Source: Lineus longissimus (Eukaryota; Nemertea; Pilidiophora; Heteronemertea; Lineidae). Taken from it: 64,000 nt of DNA. This document shows, piece by piece, positions 48,779 through 59,575 of this stretch. The stretch is from assembly GCF_910592395.1 (NCBI RefSeq), contig NC_088321.1:2106001-2170000 (forward strand), given 5' to 3'. Made by a program: the position numbers and the translations under genes. The notes under the pieces are model-generated. The model saw nothing but the letters and a program-made list of their open reading frames with translations. It did not search any database and had not been told where the DNA came from. Position 1 is the stretch's first letter. Every line of letters begins with the position of its first letter.

Positions 48779-49435
48779 AGACGAATTCGAGACGTTTAAT
48801 AGTATTTTGTCAAAGATAAACAATTCTATCAAATACGTGGACATTTCGGTGAGGAAATACAAGGATATTCTTATAGTGGAGTGGATTTTCTTAAAATACG
48901 AGAATTTTGTGGATTTTCTAAATATTTTTGAATATTTAATCGAATACAGAGACAATTGGTGTATTTTCTAAAATACGGAGGCATTCAGTGTATTTTCTAA
49001 AATACGGCGACATTTTGTGGATTTACTGAAATACGGTGACATTCAGTGTATTTTCTAAAATACGGAGACATTTTGTGGATTTTCTGAAATACGGAGACAT
49101 TCAGTGTATTTTCTAAAATACGGAGACATTTTGTGGATTTTCTGAAATACATGGACGTTCAATTGATTTAAAAAGAGAGAAAAGGGAAGAGACTTGCATG
49201 TTTGAAAATACAACATTACCTTTCTAAACAACAAAGACAACAGTGTATTTTCTAAAATACGGAGAGAGCGGATTTTCTGAAATACAGGATCATCAACGGA
49301 TTTCGAAAAAATACACGAGGAAAAAGACTTTGCAACCAAGGACAATGAACTGTGGATTTTCTACTAAATATTTTGTTAAACGTGAAATAAATTTATGATT
49401 TTTGTTGTACAATAAATAGAGTTTAAATTTAGTGC
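48779..49435 (+). other. Probable 3' UTR of the dynein gene with tandem hairpin repeats
   Basis: AT-rich sequence between the TAG and two poly(A) signals, AATAAA at 49386-49391 and 49411-49416. It carries repeated motifs of about 29 nt, alternating GTATTTTCTAAAATAC (a near-perfect 7-bp hairpin with a 2-nt loop) and GGATTTTCTGAAATAC, mainly 48,890-49,160 and again near 49,240-49,290. Confidence 0.65.
49386..49416 (+). promoter_or_regulatory. Two candidate poly(A) signals for the dynein gene
   Basis: AATAAA at 49386 and 49411, the first such signals downstream of the stop codon. A TA-rich cleavage region follows. Which one is used cannot be read. Confidence 0.55.
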
Positions 49436-49506
49436 TCACGTTGAGATTAACACATAAACAACAACTACTAGTCTCAGTCCGTCCAGTGTTGAAGATATAA
49501 TGCTAT

Positions 49507-49721
49507 ACAGTAGAACCTCTCTATTAAGGACACCCTCGGGACTGACAAATGCTGTCCTTAATAGAGAGGTGTCCTGATTACAGAGGTCAAATTGAATGGA
49601 AATAACCAATTTAGGACCAAAAATAGTGTCCTTAATAGAGAGGTTGTCCTCAATAGAGAGGGTGTCCTTAATAGAGAGGGTGTCCTTAATAGAGGGGTGT
49701 CCGCTGAGGGAGGTTCTACTG
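49507..49721 (+). mobile_element. Pogo-like MITE just past the dynein gene
   Basis: CAGTAGAACCTCTCTATT to GGTTCTACTG/TA, about 90 bp after the second poly(A) signal. Confidence 0.88.
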
Positions 49722-49868
49722 TAGTTTTACTGACATCAGATATATTTGATGAACTGTCCAGAGAAAGAACTGTGATATGCTCTAGTTTCATCGATGTAAG
49801 ACCAGTTTTAAATACCAGATTCCAGCCAGATATCGTTATTATTATCATAATTATATTGCTTATAAGTA

Positions 49869-50046
49869 CAGTAGAACCTCTCTATTAAGGACACCCTTGG
49901 GCCTGACCTATGCTGTCCTTAATAGAGAGGTGTCTTGATTACAGAGGTCAAATTCAATGGAAGTGACAGGTTTGGGACCAAAATCTGTGTCCCTATTAGA
50001 GAGGGTGTCCTTCATGGAGAGGTGTCCGCTAAGGGAGGTTCCACTG
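49869..50046 (+). mobile_element. Pogo-like MITE, last copy in the window
   Basis: CAGTAGAACCTCTCTATT to GGTTCCACTG/TA. No further copy was seen to 64,000. Confidence 0.88.
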
Positions 50047-50604
50047 TAAATGGTTGTTTGCTTCTGTGACGTCATATTCTGGTTTTTCCATTGATTCGAT
50101 TTTGAAGAAATCAACTGGTCTTAAATTGGTGAAACTGGGGTAATGAGATTGGAATGTCTTATCTTATATTGTGATATAAGTAATTGTAAATATTTACGAT
50201 ATTTTGCTTGCTTTATAAATAGATATAACCGTTATTTTGCATAACTTATTCCGATCAAAACCGTCCAGTGCAAGAACAGTAAGTGCCAAGGGTGTAAATT
50301 GCATATTATACATGGTGTCTCAAAAAACTACTTGACTTCTTCAGATTTAATGCCTTTGGAGTTGGGTATGGATTTTGGAAACGATTTTGTCCCAATCTTC
50401 CTCAGTTCTTCAAGATATATCATTATTATTACCGTCCAGTTATTCGAGGTGGTGATTGCGGGCTCCCTAGGCTTTTTTCTGTCCCCAGGCAACCAACCTG
50501 GGAACCACAATGCTCGAATGTACGCAATGTATTACAAGACAACTAATTTAACCCTTAGACCCCTGAATCCCCATCACCTTAGCTTTCATTTGGAACTACA
50601 TATT

Positions 50605-50795
50605 TGTGACCCACTACAGCAAAATGAGTCGCATGTCGCTTCGAGCTTGACAGGTTGAGACGGACTGGTTGTTCATTTCACTATTGTCTGCCTCTTGTGA
50701 AATCTGAGCACATCAATTTCTTCCATTGTCTCCTGGTGTCATTTTAGACTCCTCTTCTGTGAGACATGCGACCCATTTTGCTGTGGTGGGTCACA
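50605..50795 (+). mobile_element. MITE with roughly 33-bp TIRs
   Basis: TGTGACCCACTACAGCAAAA then TGAGTCGCATGTC at the left pairs with GACATGCGACCCATTTTGCT then GTGGTGGGTCACA at the right; about 191 bp. Confidence 0.88.
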
Positions 50796-50799
50796 TTTT

Positions 50800-51360
50800 G
50801 GCACAATTGGTTGATTTTGGCCTGTTTGAGATTTATTTGGTGTACAAAAGTTTAGTTTGTTAATTTAGCACCAGGTGGCATCGGTTTTCAATATAAGAAC
50901 AATGCAACTTACACCAGTTTACTTAACTTAGACCCTCTTCAACTATACCTACTTATTTGTGGAAAATTTACCAATTTATACGAATTTTGAACATTGTTTC
51001 AGGTAGAAACCTTGTGTCTTAAATTGAGGAACATCATAAAATATACACCACAGAATTATTGTGTGGTAAAAATAGCCTCAGTCTTGAAAGGGTTAAAAAT
51101 GCATGTTCTGTGATTATTTGAAGTCGGCACCCACTTGTATTAATTAAGATGACGTTTTGTATTTTGACAGCAAATAAAATGACTTATATCAGATTTTATC
51201 TTTTCCTTAGTCACGTTTGTCATTTATAAGGTCCATATCCGCTCTTCTAAAGCCAAACCCCCCCCTCAACCAGCGATTTTTGTTGCTGGGACTTGTGTTT
51301 ATTATTGCTGCTCTGTGGGACAGAAAGATCTCTCGTCTGCGGGCAATGCGGGTTTGACAT
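50800..51360 (+). other. Intergenic segment without recognised elements
   Basis: AT-rich, no TIR, no coding frame seen. Confidence 0.5.
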
Positions 51361-51364
51361 TGAT

Positions 51365-51470
51365 TGCAGGTTGCTGCGACCACTGATTTTTGTCGCTGCA
51401 ACCACTGATTTTTGTTGCTGCGACCACAGGTTTTTGTCGCTGCGACCACAGATTTTTGTCGCAGGCACCT
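51365..51470 (+). repeat. Roughly 24-bp tandem repeat
   Basis: Four to five units of CGACCACTGATTTTTGTCGC TGC(A/G). Confidence 0.85.
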
Positions 51471-51553
51471 GTGATGACTGCTGCAAACAAGCGATTTTTG
51501 ATGCATGCAATCTAAAGGTTGCAGCATTTTCAATCGCTTGTGTGAAGGGGTGC

Positions 51554-52047
51554 TTAAAGGGGGACTATAGGCAGGACCAGCAGGGTGAAATTGGCCATCG
51601 TCAGCTGACTAATTTGCACAGTAAGGGCAATGGGTCATGTTAGATTCAACACTAAATATATTCTCTGTATGAACATGAATAGTTTTTTGAACTGAGAGAG
51701 GGGAGAGACCCCTATAGGTGACTCTGTTTAACTTTATCTTGCCTGCCTAGCAGCTGCCTATAGTGTCCAGTACTAAATTGAACTGTGAGAGGGGAGAGAC
51801 CCCTATTGGTGACTCTGTTTAACTTAATCTTGCCTGCCTAGCAGCTGCCCAGAGTGTCCAGTACTAAATTGAACTGTGAGAGGGGAGAGACCCCTATTGG
51901 TGACTCTGTTTAACTTTATCTTGCCTGCCTAGCAGCTGCCTATTGTGTCCAGTACTAAATTGAACTGTGAGAGGGGAGAGACCCCTATTGGTGACTTTGT
52001 TTAACTTTATCTTGCCTGCCTAGCTGCTGCCTATAGTTTCCCTTTAA
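51554..52047 (+). mobile_element. TTAA-ended MITE, family G, copy 3 with internal amplification
   Basis: TTAAAGGGGGACTATAGGCA to CTGCCTATAGTTTCCCTTTAA ends. The right-hand part (GAGAGGGGAGAGACCCCTAT to CTGCCTATAGTGTCCAGTAC) is repeated four times at about 94 bp, so the element is twice the length of copy 2. Confidence 0.9.
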
Positions 52048-52339
52048 GGTTGAGGAGGTTCACTCCTTCAAGGCTCTACGGATCCTTTTCTGAAACATCC
52101 TGTATGGCAAGGAAGATTGCAAAAGTCCATCACCTGGTCGGAGATGTGTTGTTGTGACAATGGGCGATATGAATAAAGACAGGTAAATGCTTTTACTACG
52201 ATTTTGTACAGAAAGGCCTAGTGTAAATGTACATAGAGTTTTAGATAAAAGCATTTGCTGGTCTTTATTCATATCACACAATGTTTTCAGGTCTTCAAGG
52301 CTCTACAGCAAGGAAGATTGCAAAAGTCTGTCCATTTGA

Positions 52340-53475
52340 TCAGACAACTGGTGACGATGTCTTCCAGCTGGCAGAGGGAAAATTGCAAGTAATTTCAAAT
52401 TGATTAAATCTCAACCAAATTTTGTGTACAACTTCCTGACAGTAACACAAATATATCCTGCAAATTTCAGCTCAAAATCCCAAGTCGTTCATGATATTTT
52501 GATGTATTTCCAAACTTGAAGACCCTCAAGCCACTATGGATATTCCAGCTGGCAGAGGGAAAATTACAAGTAATTTCAAATTGATTGAATCTCAACAAAT
52601 TTTGTGTACAACTTCCTGACAGTAACACAAATATATCCTGCAAATTTCAGCTCAAAATCCCAAGTCGTTCATGATATTTTGATGTATTTCCAAACTTGAA
52701 GACCCTCAAGCCACTATGGATATTCCAGCTGGCAGAGGGAAAATTACAAGTAATTTCAAATCGATTGAATCTCAACAAAATTTTGTGTACAACTTCCTGA
52801 CAGTAACACAAATATATCCTGCAAATTTCAGCTCAAAATCCCAAGTCGTTCATGATATTTTGATGTAATTCCAAACCTGAAGACCCCTAAAGCCACTATG
52901 GATATTCCAGCTGGCAGAGGGAAAATTACAAGTAATTTCAAATCGATTGAATCTCAACAAAATTTTGTGTACAACTTTCTGACAGTAACACAAATATATC
53001 CTGCAAATTTCAGCTCAAAATCCCAAGTCGTTCATGATATTTTGATGTATTTCCAAACCTGAGGACCCTAAAGCTACTATGGATATTCCAGCTGGCAGAG
53101 GGATAATCACAAGTAATTTCAAATTGATTGAATCTCAACCAAATTTTGTGTACAACTTCCTGACAGAAACACAAATATATCCTGCAAATTTCAGCTCAAA
53201 ATCCCAAGTCGTTCATGATATTTTGATGTATTTCCAAACCTGAGGACCCTTAAGCTATTATGGATATTCCAGCTGGCAGAGGGAAAATTACAAGTAATTT
53301 CAAATTGATTGAATCTCAACAAAATTTTGTGCACAACTTCCTGACAGTGACACAAATATATCCTGCAAATTTCAGCTCAAAATCACAAGTCGTTCATGAT
53401 ATTTTGATGTATTTCCAAACCCGAAGACCCTGAAGCCACTATGGATATTCCAGCTGGCAGAGGGAAAATTACACG
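52340..53475 (+). repeat. Roughly 180-bp satellite, 6 direct units
   Basis: Units contain ATTCCAGCTGGCAGAGGGAA, TTACAAGTAATTTCAAATTG, AATTTTGTGTACAACTTCCT and CAAGTCGTTCATGATATTTT. Confidence 0.93.
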
Positions 53476-53479
53476 GCAT

Positions 53480-54085
53480 TCAAAACTTTCTCGAGACACC
53501 CTGTACCTTCTTGCCATCTCCGCATACAGAAGCCGATGGAGATGAGAGCAGTCATAACCAGGCCGAATCGGATCAGAGGGGGTTGATTTTGAGAGAAAAA
53601 ATGTATATCCATGTCATAAGGCAGAAATTTTGCAAAATAAAATATTCCCACGGTCAGAGCCAAACGGGATGAGAGGGTTAATGAAAACCTTGTTCCTAGG
53701 AAAAAGTTATAAATCTCTTGATACATCACACCTACAATTTATATTCTTTGATCCTGGGTACCAGGTTGGAATATTTTTTGGGGAATTTTCATCGTTTGCG
53801 AGAGTATTTTTAACTTTTATGGCGATATCAACCCCATCTGGGTGGTCTATACTATATTGTCTCTATAAGGCATGCTGTATTGCGTTATCAAAAATCTTTT
53901 GCATCGCTGGTTTTCCCGGTCAACTGGCATGTCCTTGGTCTTGGTGAGTGGGGACAAGAATTCGCCAAGGTGAAATGGTACACGATCAGCTTTAACGGCG
54001 GTCACATTTCCCCAAACTAAATAAAAAGTGATTGCGACACCATTCAACCGTGCCGTCACACCCTGGTCAACTGGTTACCAAACCA
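53480..54085 (+). other. Intergenic segment without recognised elements
   Basis: A frame of moderate length on either strand but no splice or homology support. Confidence 0.45.
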
Positions 54086-54250
54086 TGTTCGTTACAAACA
54101 GAAACCCGGGTCACTCCCTGATTGGTCAATGCCATGGTGGGAGGCCACGTGATGTGACGTCAGTCTGAGGCCATTCCTCTCCAGCTCGCCAAGGTGGGCG
54201 GAAGCAAAATCTCGATTTTCTTCTAAATTTCGCATGGAATTACAGATATT
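54086..54250 (+). promoter_or_regulatory. Candidate promoter and first exon
   Basis: Clustered sites: inverted CCAAT (GATTGGTC), E-box CCACGTGA and the CRE palindrome TGACGTCA within 60 bp, followed by a G+C-richer segment ending ATTCTG/GTAAGT at 54,250/54,251. No TATA box. Could drive a + strand transcript toward the candidate exons at 57.3 and 58.2 kb, but no joined frame was found. Confidence 0.28.
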
Positions 54251-54608
54251 CTGGTAAGTTCAATTAAAGACATTCCATTTTGTTAGAGTAAAGTGCATAG
54301 AGCGTCAATCTTGATTTCCCCTGACCAATATATGGCAAAATGTCCTTCAAACTGTTTCCCGCCATGAAGATGGGGGCCGGCCATTTTGTTTTCTTGGACT
54401 ACACGCGTTGTCCAGAACTTCGTCGGTATTTTCCCTCCCCTCAGTGGTCGAACTCGATGATAGCATGTGTACCGAATGTATTTTGCAACATGCTGCACTC
54501 CTTTGGAGATTTTGTGCAAAAGGTGGGATGGAAAAGAAATGTCAGTCTCACTGCCTCGCGGTGCCACAAGATATTAGGGAGTTTTCGCAAATCCCCGAAA
54601 CGCCCACG

Positions 54609-54670
54609 CGAACGCCTACCCCATTGTTCGACCTCCCGATTACGATGTCAAACAATGGGATAGGCGTTCG
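54609..54670. repeat. 24-bp arm inverted repeat
   Basis: CGAACGCCTACCCCATTG and onward pairs with CAATGGGATAGGCGTTCG, two mismatches over 24 bp, loop about 13 nt. Confidence 0.8.
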
Positions 54671-55009
54671 GGAACGAGTTTACAAGCCCCGATCACACCC
54701 CAAAAAAAGGTCATCGGTTGACTAACCAAGCACCACTGTTCAATGGATTTATAGTTGAATGCGATCAAACTACGTCACTCCGATCGGGGATTCTAAAGTT
54801 TAGCCCAAGTGCCCCCGGAACCCAAGTCCGGTCATTTTGTTAAAGTGAATAGAGTCGCCGAGTTCCTTTGTTGACGATTATGTAGCTAATCCTAACCAAA
54901 CAATTAACCACATTCGTTGACAATACACAGCTATTGTATCGGGTCCTGCATTCCTAGGACGTCCATTCCTTTTACATTGGTCTCCAAACCATCAAGATTA
55001 TCAGTAATG

Positions 55010-55640
55010 TTGGTTTGACTCTTCCAGCTGGTTATTTACTACAACAATCAACATAACCCACAAGCTCGCACCCAGGTGGAAGGTGAATGGAATAGAACAC
55101 TGGTTAGTATGATCGAATTATGCCATCGGTCTGTAAACGAGATCCATTGTTGATGTGGCCTCGCGAACAGGTCATGGGGCCATTAGTCCATAACAAGTGA
55201 TGTACATTTCATTTAGCTTCCACCTGAGGGCGAGCTTGTGGGTAATTGTTGATTCATATGTTGTGGTGATATGTTGGTTTGACTCTGCCAGCTGGTTATC
55301 CACACCTTGGAGGGTCTTTTTGTGGAGTCTCCAGTTATTTTGCCTGAACCGGTTGGATATACGCTAATGTTGGTTTGACTCTGCCAGCTGGTTATCTGAC
55401 GCACCTATAACGCTTCTGAATCTGACTCTAGTTACTTGACGCTATACCAGCTGGTTATATGCTAAAGTTGGTTAGACTCTACCAGTTCTGTTAGTTTGAC
55501 TCTACTGGTTATCTACTACCCTTACTCTGCTTCCAACAGTGCCACTGGTTGTCGAGCTCCAGTCATTTTGACTCGACCAGTGGGTTATATGCTAAAGTTG
55601 GTTTGAATCAGTTATGTTGGTTTGAATATGCCAGCTGGTT
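55010..55640 (-). repeat. CCAGCTGG minisatellite, reverse of the intron f/g array, with palindromic element
   Basis: Repeats of GGTTTGACTCTGCCAGCTGG followed by TTATC at irregular spacing. Between them, 55,041-55,265 is an imperfect palindrome with long arms (AATCAACATAACCCACAAGC / GCTTGTGGGTAATTGTTGAT). Confidence 0.82.
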
Positions 55641-55975
55641 ATCTACCATACTTACTTTCAAGTTGTTCATAATATTTTGAAGCATTTAAAAAATGACCCT
55701 GAAGCCACTATGGATATTCCAGCTGGCAGAGGGAAAATTACAAGTAATTTCAAATTGATTAAATCTCAACAAAATTTTGTGTACAACTTCCTGACAGTAA
55801 CACAAATATATCCTGCAAATTTCAGCTTAAAATCCAAAGTCGTTCATGATATTTTAATGTACATGTATTTCCAAACCTGAAGAGCCTGAAGCCACTATGG
55901 ATATTCCAGCTGGCGGAGGGAAAATTACAAGTAATTTCAAATTGATTGAATCTCAACAAAATTTTGAGGACAACT
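55640..55975 (+). repeat. 180-bp satellite, second direct block (about 2 units)
   Basis: Same unit as 52,340-53,475, ending abruptly at AATTTTGAGGACAACTGGCG. Confidence 0.9.
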
Positions 55976-56310
55976 GGCGAAATTTGCAGGATATATTTGT
56001 GTTACTGTCAGGAAGTTGTACACAAAATTTTGTTGAGATTCAATCAATTTAAAATTACTTGTAATTTTCCCTCTGCCAGCTGGAATATCCACAGTGGCTT
56101 CAGGGTCATTTTTTAAATACTTCAAAATATGATGAACAACTTGAAATTCTGAGGTTAAATTTGCAAGATATATTTGTGTTACTGTCAGGAAGTTGCAAAC
56201 AAAATTTTGTTGAAAGTTAATCAATTTGAAGTTACTTGTAATTTTCCCTCTGCCAGCTGGAATATCCATGGTGGCTTTAGGGTCTTCAGGTTTGGAAATA
56301 CAATGGGCTG
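55976..56310 (-). repeat. 180-bp satellite, inverted block (about 2 units)
   Basis: Reverse-complement units (CTCTGCCAGCTGGAATATCC) run head-to-head with the block on the left, making a roughly 660-bp inverted structure. Confidence 0.9.
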
Positions 56311-56950
56311 ATCAAAATTCCAGGTGACATAGAAAGCCAAAATAAACTTTGTTAACAGGGGTCTATGCTGCCGACTTGGTGTGCTGCAAGGTCGGAATGT
56401 TATGAAGGATGGAAGAAATATATTAGCCATCGGATCCACCCTGACCCTCCCGTGATACGAATAAAAAATCTCTGTTCTGTTGCAGGATGAGTTAATTTTG
56501 GGAGGGCCTTGGTCGCTGATGACGAAGAATATCGAGAACAAAGATTGGTCTTCTCATATTTTGAAACCTTTTTCGATTTTTATCATTTTAGCTTTGGCCA
56601 CATAACTTTCCTTGATCTATGATATGAGATGACGGTCGAGGTGTCCATGGTGGTAAGAGATGACAGCCCGTGGTCCATGATGCTATAGGAGGTGAAAGGT
56701 TCTGTCCAGAAATCCCTCGGTGATCTCAATCCTAGCTAGGTGATGGACCATAATCAGCAGTCAGATCAACAATGTTCAATACAAGGCCATCGAGTCCCAG
56801 TCCTAGTCTTTCATGGTGATCGGTTCGGCAAAGAAGGATAACGCGGACACAGTACCATACGAGGCAAGTAAAGTATAGTACGGCAATGTTACTTTAAACT
56901 GGTAATCAGTAGAACAGAGAGCACATTTTCATATCACAATAAACCCGCCA
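56310..56950 (-). other. Segment with a cysteine-containing minus frame, undecided
   Basis: Minus frame from a possible acceptor (CTTCGTCATCAG) reads KINSSCNRTEIFYSYHGRVR then VDPMANIFLPSFITFRPC. Faintly like a cystine-knot growth factor block, but too short and without confirmed exon ends. Confidence 0.2.
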
Positions 56951-56974
56951 TAATGATGGTGATGGCTATTGCAT

Positions 56975-57170
56975 TACCTGTGCAGGAAGTTCCTACGCAG
57001 CCGAAAGGCTCGGAACAGAAAGTCGCCTCCTTCTCCAAACAGGTTCTCTTCCATTGACTCCGCTGACAAACAAGTTCCCTTGGGTATTTAGAATCCTGAT
57101 AGTCAGACCGTGATACAGTCAGCAACACAGAAAAGCAAAAAGCAAGTGTGGATATTTGATAATTCATCAA
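56975..57170 (-). CDS. Candidate first coding exon of a small secreted cysteine-rich protein
   Basis: Minus-strand frame starting MM at 57,170 with a signal-peptide-like start (NYQISTLAFCFSVLLTVSRS), then a short mature part with five cysteines (LVC, RTC, TFC, FGC, TSC) ending at a CACAG/GTAATG donor. Family not recognised. No downstream exon in matching phase was identified; a cysteine-containing frame near 56,540-56,380 (minus) is a possible but phase-incompatible partner. Could be a chance frame, but signal peptide, cysteine spacing and donor coincide. Confidence 0.4.
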
Positions 57171-57295
57171 AACATAGTGACCTATCCTGGGATAGAAATC
57201 GCCAGGTCGCCAGCTGCATGCGACACTGTCGGAAACACCGTGATGTCCACTTGCCCACTTACAATTCTCAAAATTGTTTTATCTTTATTTTCCAG

Positions 57296-57370
57296 GTGGG
57301 ATGTCATACACACGAAGCGGCTGAACTCCACAGGGAATCAGATGATACAGCAGATACAATACTACCCACG
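57296..57370 (+). CDS. Candidate internal exon (75 nt), unrecognised
   Basis: Strong acceptor (ATCTTTATTTTCCAG) and donor (GTAAGT) enclose 25 codons. Two frames are open: VGCHTHEAAELHRESDD onward, and WDVIHTKRLNSTGNQMIQQI onward. A similarly strong acceptor with similar following bases (GTGGAATGG) lies at 58,168. No family recognised; may be non-coding. Confidence 0.25.
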
Positions 57371-57454
57371 GTAAGTTGACTTGCGCAACTCTAAACTGGC
57401 TTTGATATCGGCAGAAACATGCCCACCACAATGACTGGAGGAAAAATACAAATG

Positions 57455-57695
57455 GATGTGACCATAATCAACATTACCCTCAAGCTCGCCCTCAGGTTGC
57501 AGCTCTATGAAATGCACAGCGCTTGGTATGGAATCATTAACAGTGGATGCCCTGGACACCAGGGCACATCAACAAAGGAACTCGTGTACAGACAGATGGC
57601 AGAATTCGATCACGCGTAGTGTTGTACATTTCATAGAGCTTCCACCTTGGTGCGAAATTGTGAGTTATGTTGATTGTTATGGTCAAATCCGTGTG
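57455..57695. repeat. Imperfect palindromic element, second copy
   Basis: Left arm GACCATAATCAACATTACCC, then CAAGCTCGCCCTCAGGTTGC; right arm is its diverged reverse complement (GTTGATTGTTATGGTC). Related to 55,041-55,265. Confidence 0.75.
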
Positions 57696-58167
57696 TTGTC
57701 GTCTTTGGTGATCTCGCCACCTTGCGACTTTAATAACCCTCTTTCCAATGGGTACACTGATGAAAAGGCGGTTTCTGATGACGCAGCCGGAAATGTCCTC
57801 ATTTGAAAGCCTTCTCCTTCTCCACACATGATACCTTCTTTTTACTCCTCTGACTGTAAGTTACTGATGAAAAATGACCCTCTTTAGTTATAGCCAGCAG
57901 TAAATTAGAGGAAGTATTCATCTGAAGACTTGCTTTCACTATGATAAGATCATGTAAGGCATTGAACTTGGCTTCTCTAATTACTGTTTGTCCATTGGAA
58001 CAAAGAGCGTTGACCATCTTTTTGTGGGAGCCATCTCAACTGCTCCACACTTTGTTCTGCCTTTGGCCACACTTGAAGCGACAAAATCCTGCAACCCTGA
58101 CAAGTTCCTTTGTTTTGTTGTTAATAAGTTTGCAAAATTCTCAAACTTCCGATATTTTCTTTTCCAG

Positions 58168-58297
58168 GTGGAATGGCGTCAATGGCGTAACCGAGTCACG
58201 TGATCTATATACGAGGGCGACATCGAAGGCATGGCATATTAGCCCCTTCTTTTTTGAGAAATCACAGGAGCATGCACGTGCGTCACAGACGTTTTGA
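58168..58297 (+). CDS. Candidate terminal exon paired with 57,296-57,370
   Basis: Acceptor TTTTCTTTTCCAG at 58,167. One frame stops after VEWRQWRNRVT; the next runs 43 codons to TGA at 58,297. Neither is recognisable. The resemblance of the two acceptors and first exon bases hints at a duplicated exon or shared repeat. Confidence 0.2.
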
Positions 58298-58299
58298 AT

Positions 58300-59270
58300 A
58301 CTTAAACGTAGGGAAAAACGTAAGATTGCGAAACCTCTCTTTTTTTGCTCTGTTGCCCAATGCATGAACCTGACATGGTACCTGAACAAGGGAAAACTCG
58401 TTTGAGTGAATCGAAAAACCAGAAATTAGAATGAACTTTGTCAGTAGCAATGTAATGATCTTTGAGTCTTTGCTTTTATTACCAGAATACTCGATGTATC
58501 AGGTGGAAATTGTAAGAAATTGATAAGAGTTGCATTGGTTATTTATGGGGGCAATCTTTCAAGCTACATGTGATCAGGTTCATGCACAGGGCCACAGTGT
58601 TGGCCATTGGTGAAACAATTGTTCCATCTCAGGTGTATCTTCATCAAGGTGAAAGTACATTTAGTCACTTGGGGAATTAGTCCTATCCTATTGTCCAATG
58701 AGTGTTCAGCGATTTACAGTTAGAGATGCCATGCCTTCATAATACGATTGTAAAAACAACGCAGACTATTTGAAAAATCAAGTTAAAAAACCCTGTCCAT
58801 TCCTGTAAACTTTCTTGGCTCAAGTAGGCCACTTTTATATATCATTTCACGAAAGTCTCCTGTTTAAAACGGGCAAAAAATACTTAAGCGAAAGAAAAGT
58901 AAAAAAAAGTTCAGTCGGGATTCATCATCGATATCTTGCACTAGAATCCGATGCTCTTACCACTACTCCATAAAACCACCCACTGCAGGGGCCGGCAATG
59001 TGAGAGTCAGTGAAAACATGTGCTCAGACCTTCATCATTGAGTTATGTCACGATCATTCAATTGTGTATACAAGTTCCAGGGCTCTTTGTCCAAATTGTG
59101 TGGATTTCACGTCACTGCCACAGACCCTTTGATAGGGCCATTGTGGTCCCTTAATCTGTATATTCCATTGAATGAGACAATACTGTGCTGGCCGAACTGT
59201 CCAATAATTTTTCCGCGTTGCTGTGTTTGCTGGGAGTTTGGTATCACAAGCTTGTGATATATCAATACAA
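58300..59270 (+). other. Intergenic segment without recognised elements
   Basis: No TIR, array or coding frame with splice support seen. Confidence 0.5.
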
Positions 59271-59273
59271 GTA

Positions 59274-59464
59274 CAGGGTGTTAATCAAAACAAGTTACAG
59301 TCTTGAGGCCTAATAGCCGTTGATCTAAATGACTTGGCCAATTTGATTGTACCATCAACAATTAGAATCCCTCAGAATTTGTTGCATACTAACTGAAATA
59401 TAATCTATCCAGTTCATGTACTTCTTACACAACTGGAATTCAAAATGTTTTAATTAACACCCTG
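59274..59464 (+). mobile_element. Mariner-like MITE
   Basis: TA-flanked inverted ends CAGGGTGTTAATCAAAAC / GTTTTAATTAACACCCTG, 191 bp. Confidence 0.9.
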
Positions 59465-59575
59465 TATACTTGATGACCATATCACGTATAAGTTCCAATT
59501 CAAAGCCGTGGCAGTTGTAGTTTGACTTGCGACGGTGCTTTCAAAATTTTTTGTGTATAAAAACCTTATCATAGT

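Noticed and set aside
51207-51643. Overlapping frames around 51.3-51.5 kb
   Set aside because: They follow a 24-bp tandem repeat and run into a MITE.
54283-54725. Open frames on both strands near 54.3-54.7 kb
   Set aside because: Three frames of similar length overlap, none recognisable; the region holds a 24-bp inverted repeat and no acceptor/donor pair supports any of them.
56221-56541. Growth-factor-like (PDGF/VEGF or cystine-knot) exon on the minus strand
   Set aside because: Only one loose block (C-x-RTE ... FLPSFITFRPC) resembles such factors; the RCxGCC motif is missing and the exon phases do not join.
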